NCBI GenBank assembly: GCA_022722495.1
Contig: JAIJLI010000156.1
Coordinates: 1 to 5,669, forward strand
Source of the DNA: Dialister sp.
Lineage (GTDB): Bacteria; Bacillota; Negativicutes; Veillonellales; Dialisteraceae
DNA length: 5,669 nucleotides
Direction: 5' to 3'
Positions 1 to 4,382 of this stretch are shown piece after piece. A model generated the notes under the pieces. The model saw nothing but the letters and a program-made list of their open reading frames with translations, ran no database searches and was not told the origin of the DNA. Position 1 is the first letter of the stretch; each line of letters starts with the position of its first letter. Both the position numbers and the translations under genes were made by a program.

Positions 1-5
1 TCCCA

Positions 6-21
6 CCGCTCAGAATGACGA
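6..21. repeat. Short dispersed sequence, copy 1 of 2 in the window
   Basis: CCGCTCAGAATGACGA here recurs at 2802-2817 as CCGCTCAGGATGATGA, with 14 of 16 bases identical in the same orientation. Both copies lie in noncoding DNA. They may belong to a dispersed intergenic repeat family, but two short copies in one window do not prove it. Confidence 0.3.
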
Positions 22-68
22 TACGCGGGTAACCGTTCCCTCCTTGGCCTCACGCGAAGAAGGCTTTT

Positions 69-89
69 CGATATGAGGCTATCGTTTTT
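69..89 (+). terminator. Weak possible terminator of an upstream gene
   Basis: CGATA (69-73) can pair with TATCG (80-84) around a 6-nt loop, followed directly by five T (85-89). The stem is short and AT-containing, so this is a weak candidate. It would end a plus-strand transcript entering from left of the window. A second small hairpin, CTTAT-TCGG-ATAAG at 104-117, follows without a T-run. Confidence 0.3.
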
Positions 90-132
90 CTCCGGTCCCT
101 TATTCGGATAAGAATGGCATGGGTCGCTCATT

Positions 133-148
133 TTATAAAATTATAAAA
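133..148. repeat. Tandem 8-mer TTATAAAA x2, A/T tract upstream of promoter
   Basis: Two head-to-tail copies of TTATAAAA (133-140, 141-148) form an A/T tract ending 37 bp before the -35 box of the receptor promoter. The position and composition would suit an UP-like element or a regulator site. It does not match a regulator consensus that I recognise. Confidence 0.45.
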
Positions 149-185
149 TATAGCTACTTACATTATCAAAGGATAGTATTCTTAA

Positions 186-214
186 TTGAAACTATTAACC
201 TCATATGATAGAAT
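186..214 (+). promoter_or_regulatory. Sigma-A-type promoter of the TonB-dependent receptor gene
   Basis: A -35 box TTGAAA (186-191) and a -10 box TAGAAT (209-214) are separated by exactly 17 bp. Transcription would start near 221, giving a leader of about 127 nt before the start codon at 348. TonB receptor genes are usually controlled by metal or cofactor status. TGATAGAATAATGA overlaps the -10 box and is loosely like half of a Fur/PerR 7-1-7 site, but is too imperfect to call. I see no B12 box or other recognisable riboswitch core in the leader; a 5-bp hairpin ACGAT-CATTT-ATCGT lies at 266-280. Confidence 0.6.
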
Positions 215-347
215 AATGACAGTTGATCATAGATACACCTGCTTTTCAGTAAGGAGATAAGAAGAACGATCATTTATCGTGATGAGTGGTCTTGCAATTC
301 TCGTTTCCGCTGTATGGCAGGTGTGTTTTTTGAGAGAGGAGCATCCT

Positions 348-2318
348 ATGTCAAGAAAAAAGTTAGCCACGGCTATCGCCTGCGCGGTTTTCACCGGAGC
401 AGCATGTGCTTCCGGGGTCAGTGCAGCAGAGGTCTATGAGCTGAATCCGGTGCTTGTCACCGCCCAGCGCAGTGTGACGAAGGATATGGAGACGCCGGCG
501 GCGATCGAGGTCCTTCATGCGGATGACCTGCAGAAGACAGGTGCGACCAGCGTGCAGGAAGCACTGAAATTCTCTACGGGCATTATCACCCATGCACAGG
601 GGCCCCGTAATATTTCTCAAGGCACCATGACCAACAAGGCGGTCATCCGTGGTGTCGAAAAAGGGACGCTGGTTTTGATTGATGGCGTGCCGATCAATCA
701 GGGCGGGCGGTACAATCTCGAGGATATCCCGGTCGAATCGATCGACCGCGTCGAAGTCGTCCGCGGGGGGGGCGCTGTCCTGTATGGCTCTGAGGCAAAT
801 GGCGGCGTCATCAATATCATCACCAAGGGCAAGCGTGCAAACATGGTCAAGGCCGGATTTGGCAATTATGGCATCCAGAATTATGCAGCCTCCTTCCAGG
901 CGGGGAAGCTGGGATTCACTGCTGCGTATGATCATACGGGGAAGATCAATAATATTTCTGCGCCCACAGAAACGACCAGTAAAAGAACCGGGGCGCCGAG
1001 AGGCTTGTATTACAATATCAAACGCGGGGAGCATGCGAATTTCAATGCCCGCTACGATTTCAATGATGACCTGTATGTCACCCATACCTATGGAAGAAAT
1101 AGCGACCACTATGTCTACAAGTACAACGGCATTGACAATCCGGACAATGCAGGTAAGGAATATAAAAATGTCATCCATAGTACAGAAGAAAATCTAACCG
1201 CTCTTCATTATACGAAAAATAATTTCTCAGTAAATGCTTTTTATAATAGACGCGATCAGAAAACGAAAAATGCTTCCGCCAAAATCAATAAGAAAAAACC
1301 TCAAAACTTCGACCCATCGAGCATTTCTCATGATGAGAGCGGTTATCTCGATCAGACCGTAGGGATCAACCTCCAGAATCGTTGGAATTTCCACAAGGGC
1401 TCTTTCATGCTCGGATATGAATTCCAAAGGGATATGCAGACCAAAAACGCATCTGTCACGGAAAAATTCTATGATAGAAATGTGCACTCCTTGTTTGGAC
1501 AGGTGGCTTATAATTTCACCCATGCGACCCAGGCGAACCTGAATTTCCGCCAGACCTGGACGGAAGCCGATGATGCAGGCAATAAATATGATAAATTCAC
1601 GCCTGAATTTGTTCTGATGCATCATTTGGATGAAAGTACCATGGTGTACGGGAAAGTCGGGCAGTCCTTCATGCTCCCAACCTTTAGCCAATTGTATGGC
1701 GGCGGAAATATCATAGGCGTTCCGGATCTGAAGCCGGAAAAGGGCATGCACTATGAATTGGGCGCCAAGAAATCCATCGGTAAGAATGCCTACCGTGTAG
1801 CTCTCTATTCGTACAAGATCGAAGACAGCATCGATGCGGTTACGAAGGATTTGCCTGACGTGACCTATAACAATGTGGATGTCAAAAATGTCGGCATCGA
1901 ATTTGACTGGACAAGAAATCAGAATGAAAACCTTTCATACCGTCTGGGGCTGACGTACAGCCACCCACAGAAGCGAGAAGGCAAAATCGATAAGGACGGT
2001 GTGGAAACCAAAGGGGAATGGCACGATTACTACGGCAAATTGGGCTTCAACGCCGGGATCGACTATACACGTGGTAAGCTGACCACGGCCTTCCATATCA
2101 GCTACCTTGGCGACAGAACGCGAGATAAGTCTCCCTATGCATCTATGAAAGCCCAGCTCTTCTCTGATATCAATTTCTCCTATAAGGCGAACGATAACGC
2201 ACGCTTCTTCTTGAATATCGACAATCTCTTCGATCGTCGTGACATCATTTCCACCTCCAGCTCTTCCTTCTACAATCTAGGCAGAAACTTTATGGCAGGA
2301 GTAGAATATAAATTTTAA
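348..2318 (+). CDS. TonB-dependent outer-membrane receptor
   Basis: Complete 656-aa receptor that would import a scarce nutrient (siderophore-iron, haem, cobalamin or similar) across the outer membrane using TonB-ExbB-ExbD energy. The substrate cannot be fixed from sequence. Start 348 is chosen because GAGGAG (336-341) lies 6 nt upstream and a signal peptide follows immediately; an in-frame start at 279 adds 23 residues and lacks a well-placed binding site. Signal peptide about residues 1-26 (cleavage near GVSA/AEV), TonB box-like NPVLVTAQ at 33-40, and a plug domain about 47-161 with LVLIDGVPI (108-116) and VEVVRGGGAVLYG (135-147). The beta-barrel fills the rest: PDLKPE at 459-464, the counterpart of the NPNLKPE signature common in these receptors, and a terminal beta-signal ending in Phe (GVEYKF). 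No frameshift or missing section is evident. It appears monocistronic, ending at the terminator at 2339-2384. Confidence 0.93.
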   Translation: MSRKKLATAIACAVFTGAACASGVSAAEVYELNPVLVTAQRSVTKDMETPAAIEVLHADDLQKTGATSVQEALKFSTGIITHAQGPRNISQGTMTNKAVIRGVEKGTLVLIDGVPINQGGRYNLEDIPVESIDRVEVVRGGGAVLYGSEANGGVINIITKGKRANMVKAGFGNYGIQNYAASFQAGKLGFTAAYDHTGKINNISAPTETTSKRTGAPRGLYYNIKRGEHANFNARYDFNDDLYVTHTYGRNSDHYVYKYNGIDNPDNAGKEYKNVIHSTEENLTALHYTKNNFSVNAFYNRRDQKTKNASAKINKKKPQNFDPSSISHDESGYLDQTVGINLQNRWNFHKGSFMLGYEFQRDMQTKNASVTEKFYDRNVHSLFGQVAYNFTHATQANLNFRQTWTEADDAGNKYDKFTPEFVLMHHLDESTMVYGKVGQSFMLPTFSQLYGGGNIIGVPDLKPEKGMHYELGAKKSIGKNAYRVALYSYKIEDSIDAVTKDLPDVTYNNVDVKNVGIEFDWTRNQNENLSYRLGLTYSHPQKREGKIDKDGVETKGEWHDYYGKLGFNAGIDYTRGKLTTAFHISYLGDRTRDKSPYASMKAQLFSDINFSYKANDNARFFLNIDNLFDRRDIISTSSSSFYNLGRNFMAGVEYKF

Positions 2319-2338
2319 TAGCCTCTTTCAGGCAAAGT

Positions 2339-2384
2339 AAAAGCACCCCGCGCCTTCCATCAAGGAAAAGCGCGGGGTGCTTTT
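2339..2384. terminator. Bidirectional rho-independent terminator
   Basis: A perfect 15-bp stem pairs AAAAGCACCCCGCGC (2339-2353) with GCGCGGGGTGCTTTT (2370-2384); the loop region can add TTCC/GGAA pairs. The T-rich arm on each strand supplies a U-tract in both directions. It lies between the convergent stop codons at 2318 (+) and 2397 (-), so it can end both the receptor and the DUF1659 transcripts. Confidence 0.9.
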
Positions 2385-2396
2385 GTCGTCGCAGTG

Positions 2397-2618
2397 CTAG
2401 CCGGCATCAGCCAGATCGCCAGTCGCCACCGTGCGGATACCCGACAGCGGACGCGACTGCAGCGCGGCGATCGCATTCGCCGCCGCATACAGCTCATCAT
2501 TCGTGGCCGCGCACTTGATGCGTGTGAAGTTCAGATTCTTCACCTTTGTTTCTCCCGTAGAAGTATCTTCCACGCGGATCTGCAGTTTCATATCGACAAG
2601 TTTATTCTGAATAGCCAT
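2397..2618 (-). CDS. DUF1659 family small protein
   Basis: A 73-aa cytosolic protein without signal peptide or membrane segment. I recognise it as DUF1659-like from the N-terminal lysine-rich strand (MAIQNKLVDMKLQIR), a central NLNFTRIKCAATNDELYAAA block and a C-terminal alanine-rich helix followed by a strand. The family is common in Firmicutes, usually beside DUF2922 as here; its biochemical role is not known to me. The start at 2618 is supported by AAGGAG (2628-2633), 9 nt upstream. The reading frame stays open further upstream, but that part reads as noncoding and has no binding site. It is the downstream gene of a probable two-gene unit with DUF2922, 243 bp away, and its stop sits 12 bp before the shared terminator. 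Confidence 0.8.
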   Translation of the reverse strand: MAIQNKLVDMKLQIRVEDTSTGETKVKNLNFTRIKCAATNDELYAAANAIAALQSRPLSGIRTVATGDLADAG

Positions 2619-2662
2619 AGTAGTATTCTCCTTATAAGAAATAAAATGGGTGCAGAGATAGC

Positions 2663-2685
2663 GCAAGGGGCGTGCTGCCCCTTGC
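2663..2685 (-). other. Perfect 9-bp hairpin in the DUF1659 leader
   Basis: GCAAGGGGC (2663-2671) and GCCCCTTGC (2677-2685) form a perfect 9-bp stem with a 5-nt loop, 30 nt upstream of the DUF1659 binding site. Neither strand has a U-run directly after it, so it is not a standard terminator. In the spacer of a cotranscribed pair, such a stem could protect or limit mRNA decay or set the protein ratio (inference). It begins inside a copy of ATAGCGCA, an 8-mer also found at 3223-3230 and 3782-3789. Confidence 0.6.
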
Positions 2686-2861
2686 CCATAAATAAAAGCT
2701 CTGCTCGAATGAGGAATGGGGAATGAAGATGACAGTTTTACCGAGATCGATGACGATGTCGCAGCTGTTCTGGTATTCGTTATCTCAAATGACGTTTCTC
2801 GCCGCTCAGGATGATGAAACGGGGTGATGCCCGAAGGCGGTATACCAGTCACTCCGAATCC
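2686..2861. other. Spacer between DUF2922 and DUF1659, no gene seen
   Basis: No coding-like frame or clear promoter is visible. The stretch carries GAATGAGGAATGGGGAATGA (2707-2726), a purine-rich low-complexity run, and the second copy of the 16-base sequence seen at 6-21 (here 2802-2817). A weak 4-bp hairpin, CGGG/CCCG at 2820-2833, is followed by three T on the minus strand and could slightly reduce readthrough from DUF2922. Confidence 0.4.
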
Positions 2862-3080
2862 CTATTCCAGCACGGTAGCGCTGGTTTCTACGATCTTCGC
2901 GCTCTTCAGCGAAGTGATGGGAGCGCCGGAGGAAGACTCCAGCACCGGGATGATGAGAGCCGCCTTTTCCTTCACCGTAGCCAAAGTGAGATCCTCCTTC
3001 GGAGAAGGGATGGAAAGAATCATAGAACGTCCGCCTTCGACGTTGAAAGTCAGTTCAAGCATTTTTGTATTGGTCGCCAT
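2862..3080 (-). CDS. DUF2922 family small protein
   Basis: A 72-aa cytosolic protein matching the DUF2922 pattern: an N-terminal strand (KMLELTFNVEGGRSMILSIP), the SIPSPKEDLT turn, a central helix (ATVKEKAALIIPVLESS) and a C-terminal strand (ITSLKSAKIVETSATVLE). No signal peptide or membrane segment. The function of the family is not known to me; it commonly sits beside DUF1659, which is the next gene here. The start at 3080 is supported by AAGGAG (3088-3093), 7 nt upstream. An in-frame ATG at 3140 would add a 20-residue extension but lacks a binding site and reads as noncoding. The nearest good promoter I see is at 3641-3669, which would make an unusually long leader; a closer weak -10-like TATATA lies at 3245-3252. 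Confidence 0.8.
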   Translation of the reverse strand: MATNTKMLELTFNVEGGRSMILSIPSPKEDLTLATVKEKAALIIPVLESSSGAPITSLKSAKIVETSATVLE

Positions 3081-3221
3081 AATAGGTCTCCTTATCGTGT
3101 AAGTCCATGGCAGGCAGTGCCAGCCAAAGAGAGGAATATTCATGAAATGTTTCGGAAAGAATAGGATGGCCCTCTGTGATCGACGTCTCGAGTGAGAGAT
3201 GCCTCCTTTGATAAGAAATGG

Positions 3222-3248
3222 TATAGCGCACCGCGGGAAAGCGCTATA
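3222..3248. repeat. 8-bp inverted repeat in the DUF2922 leader
   Basis: TATAGCGC (3222-3229) and GCGCTATA (3241-3248) are perfect inverted copies separated by 11 bp. On the minus strand the stem lies 130-160 bp before the DUF2922 start and just upstream of an orphan AAAGGAGG (3203-3210) that has no start codon at a usable distance. It may be a protein-binding site or an RNA hairpin. The outer arm overlaps the TATATA that could act as a weak -10 box on the minus strand. Confidence 0.5.
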
Positions 3249-3343
3249 TATAGATACGATTCGTACAAAAAAACACCCGGAAAGACCGCCCGCCTTTACT
3301 GAAATGTAGGGGATGCTCGGAATCGGTGCCGGCGGCGTCAAGT

Positions 3344-3355
3344 GTACCGAAGTAC
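3344..3355 (-). other. C(UUCG)G tetraloop hairpin on the minus strand
   Basis: Read on the minus strand, GTAC-TTCG-GTAC is a 4-bp stem closed by a C-G pair over a UUCG loop, one of the most stable RNA tetraloops. The complement gives only a CGAA loop, so the arrangement hints at structure in a minus-strand transcript from the promoter at 3641-3669. Confidence 0.4.
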
Positions 3356-3366
3356 GAACGTCTTGG

Positions 3367-3570
3367 CTATCGTCGGGGCACGCCCTCCCATGCAGCAGGG
3401 AAGTGTGCGGTCAAATTGGATTTCTCCGGGGTTATGGGGTTGACATGGATTGGGCCTTGAGCAGGCTTCGAAAGAAAGGTCCACATCATCTTGGCCTGCC
3501 CGATGGCCTCGGATCCTTCTGCAGATCTATCCTCACCATCAGTCGGCTCTCCGTATGATTCCTTGCGCAT
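3367..3570 (-). CDS. Doubtful small ORF, 67 aa, no recognised family
   Basis: The frame is open on the minus strand from a TGA near 3632, but the only usable start is the ATG at 3570. The product would be hydrophilic, without membrane segment, signal peptide or recognisable domain (begins MRKESYGEPTDGEDR, ends AAWEGVPRR). Only a weak GGA precedes the start. It lies downstream of the minus-strand promoter at 3641-3669 and upstream of DUF2922. The same DNA has short stem-forming segments, for example CTCCG/CGGAG with CGGC/GCCG between 3547 and 3595, and GGGCAGGC against GCCTGCTC between 3454 and 3502, so it could instead be part of a structured leader. I cannot decide between a real peptide and untranslated RNA. 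Confidence 0.2.
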   Translation of the reverse strand: MRKESYGEPTDGEDRSAEGSEAIGQAKMMWTFLSKPAQGPIHVNPITPEKSNLTAHFPAAWEGVPRR

Positions 3571-3640
3571 TAGAATTCCGAAATCGGAGTCGCCGCCCGG
3601 CTTAGATTTGCAAACAGATGCATCCTCAGCTCATGACTTT

Positions 3641-3669
3641 ATTCTACAATTTACTTTTCAAAAAATCAA
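3641..3669 (-). promoter_or_regulatory. Sigma-A-type promoter facing DUF2922-DUF1659
   Basis: On the minus strand, TTGATT (3669-3664) and TAGAAT (3646-3641) are separated by exactly 17 bp. Transcription would start near 3635 and could run through about 550 nt of apparently untranslated DNA into DUF2922. It is divergent from the plus-strand promoter at 3755-3783. Confidence 0.5.
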
Positions 3670-3710
3670 GTCTTCAAAAAATAAAAGCTCAATCCATGGT
3701 GTAAATTGTA
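3645..3710. repeat. 10-bp inverted repeat between divergent promoters
   Basis: TACAATTTAC (3645-3654) is inverted as GTAAATTGTA (3701-3710), with a 46-bp spacer. The first arm overlaps the -10 box and spacer of the minus promoter. The second arm runs into another small palindrome, TTGTA-CTT-TACAA (3706-3718). Repeated TTGTA/TACAA half-sites in an A/T-rich divergent region look like operator sites for one regulator (inference). Confidence 0.45.
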
Positions 3711-3754
3711 CTTTACAAATCATTCATATAGTACTTTTGTATGGGACAGAGGAC

Positions 3755-3783
3755 TTGCATTCGACTCAGAAATATGATACAAT
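3755..3783 (+). promoter_or_regulatory. Plus-strand promoter with extended -10
   Basis: A TG-A-TACAAT extended -10 (TACAAT 3778-3783) lies 17 bp downstream of a weaker -35, TTGCAT (3755-3760). Transcription would start near 3790. No coding-like frame follows before the toxin-antitoxin genes, which are on the other strand, so the product is probably RNA. Confidence 0.55.
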
Positions 3784-3818
3784 AGCGCACTTTTTTCACA
3801 AAGTTTTGTTTGATTTTA

Positions 3819-3844
3819 GGGGGAGGCGATCTCCCCCCTTTTTT
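3819..3844 (+). terminator. Promoter-proximal rho-independent terminator
   Basis: GGGGGAG (3819-3825) and CTCCCCC (3831-3837) form a perfect 7-bp stem with a 5-nt loop; one more C and six T (3839-3844) follow. It lies only about 30 nt after the predicted start of the transcript from 3755-3783, which fits an attenuator or a very short terminated RNA of about 55 nt. Confidence 0.65.
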
Positions 3845-3856
3845 GGTGGGGAGATC
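3828..3856 (+). promoter_or_regulatory. Alternative (antiterminator-like) hairpin
   Basis: GATCTCCCC (3828-3836) is perfectly complementary to GGGGAGATC (3848-3856). CC (3837-3838) with GG (3845-3846) can extend the stem past one bulged T. It uses the same C-rich arm as the terminator at 3819-3837, so the two hairpins exclude each other, as in an attenuator switch. Whether a ligand, protein or translation controls it is unknown. Confidence 0.45.
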
Positions 3857-3870
3857 CATGCGCTGATGGG

Positions 3871-3966
3871 TAATGCCATTAAGTTAAGCGGAAGAACGTT
3901 CTTGGCTCCCCATCGGGGGAAGCAAGACGTTACGTAGCTAACGATTTCCTTAACTTAATAGCATTA
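3871..3966. repeat. 18-bp inverted repeat enclosing 60 bp
   Basis: TAATGCCATTAAGTTAAG (3871-3888) is inverted at 3949-3966 with a single mismatch, enclosing 60 bp. The 96-bp unit has the size and shape of a miniature inverted-repeat element or the residue of an insertion sequence. Equally it could be the long stem of an RNA. I see no convincing target-site duplication in the flanks and no transposase gene in the window. Confidence 0.6.
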
Positions 3967-4003
3967 GGTAGCAGGGGAGGAGATCGATCCGGATAAAGAA
4001 AAA

Positions 4004-4024
4004 TCCGTCGAAAAGATCGACGGA
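4004..4024. other. 8-bp hairpin without a U-run
   Basis: TCCGTCGA (4004-4011) and TCGACGGA (4017-4024) form a perfect 8-bp stem with loop AAAGA. No T-run follows on the plus strand. On the minus strand it lies 80 nt past the antitoxin stop and is likewise not followed by T-rich sequence. It may be the last element of the candidate RNA at 3790-4024. Confidence 0.45.
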
Positions 4025-4050
4025 ATCGCCCCGTCTCTCATGGCACTGGA

Positions 4051-4060
4051 CCGCTAGCGG
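4051..4060. other. Palindrome between antitoxin gene and RNA region
   Basis: CCGCTAGCGG is a perfect 10-bp palindrome, flanked by CACT (4044-4047) and AGTG (4062-4065), which can extend a stem past a small internal loop. It lies 43 bp beyond the antitoxin stop. Without a T-run it is at best a weak end signal for the toxin-antitoxin mRNA; no better terminator is visible for that operon. Confidence 0.35.
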
Positions 4061-4103
4061 TAGTGTCTATGATGAACGAGGCGTTATTGCATTTTGATTG
4101 TTG

Positions 4104-4382
4104 TCAGCCGGCTGCAGCCACCTGAAGTTTCAGGTCGAGAGCCTGCATGAGCTTGATGAGAGTATCGAGCTTTGGCGTTGTCTTCAGCGTTTCTATACGG
4201 GCTACCGAGGACTGGGGGATGTCGCATCGCTCTGCAAGGGCGCGCTGGCTGATGCCCAGTTCCTGTCTCCGCCGGATGATGGAGGAAACAACATCGCTTA
4301 CTTCTTCGATTTCTTCCATATGGCGGCGTTCTTCTTCACTGACTGCCTTTACATGATTTTTATAGTCTTCCCAGGTTCTCAT
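4104..4382 (-). CDS. higA: HigA-type antitoxin, XRE-family HTH
   Basis: A 92-aa DNA-binding protein expected to neutralise the toxin encoded just upstream and repress their shared promoter. Residues 1-30 are charged and helical. A Cro/C1-type helix-turn-helix domain covers about 33-88, with the two core helices at LGISQRALAERCDIPQSSVA (42-61) followed by RIE and the TPKLDTLIKLMQALDL helices. The start codon at 4382 overlaps the toxin stop as ATGA (4379-4382), so translation is probably coupled. The toxin-first order is typical of higBA-like modules. The likely operator is the 20-bp palindrome at 4776-4795. The gene symbol reflects family resemblance only. Confidence 0.85.
   Translation of the reverse strand: MRTWEDYKNHVKAVSEEERRHMEEIEEVSDVVSSIIRRRQELGISQRALAERCDIPQSSVARIETLKTTPKLDTLIKLMQALDLKLQVAAAG

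Larger units (their letters stand above)
3790..4024 (+). ncRNA. Candidate structured noncoding RNA, unidentified
   Basis: This stretch follows a good promoter and is packed with inverted repeats but lacks a convincing reading frame. In order: a terminator stem (3819-3837 plus T-run), an alternative stem sharing its C-rich arm (3828-3836 with 3848-3856), an 18-bp near-perfect stem (3871-3888 with 3949-3966) and an 8-bp hairpin (4004-4024). Inside the long stem lie the palindrome AAGAACGTTCTT (3892-3903), a CCCC-ATC-GGGG hairpin (3908-3918) and GTTA-CGTAGC-TAAC (3929-3942). GGGGAGGAGATC (3974-3985) can also pair with GATCTCC at 3828-3834, closing a larger fold. I do not recognise tmRNA, SRP RNA, RNase P RNA, a T-box or a known riboswitch core; 6S RNA cannot be excluded. 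The 3' end is not defined. Confidence 0.35.

Noticed and set aside
279..347. Earlier GTG/ATG start for the TonB receptor
   Set aside because: It would put 23 residues before a standard signal peptide and has no ribosome binding site at a usable distance; 348 has both.
363..1178. A 271-aa minus-strand open frame
   Set aside because: It lies wholly antisense to the plug and early barrel of the TonB receptor, a shadow of its codon structure, with no recognisable domain.
2619..2852. In-frame upstream extension of DUF1659 to 151 aa
   Set aside because: AAGGAG at 2628-2633 and the family N-terminus fix the start at 2618; the extension crosses the 9-bp hairpin and low-complexity sequence.
3266..3296. 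Possible minus-strand terminator (G-rich stretch before seven T)
   Set aside because: The G-rich segment lacks matching C-rich sequence to form a stable stem, so the T-run alone is not enough.
3081..3341. In-frame upstream extension of DUF2922 to 159 aa
   Set aside because: The strong ribosome binding site and the family's usual N-terminus both place the start at 3080; the extension reads as noncoding.
3421..3600. Group II intron or RNase P RNA signature
   Set aside because: I looked for domain V-like and RNase P core sequences on both strands and found none that fit.
3491..3937. A 148-aa plus-strand open frame
   Set aside because: It runs through the divergent promoters, the terminator and the inverted repeats, has no ribosome binding site and reads as low-complexity translation of noncoding DNA.
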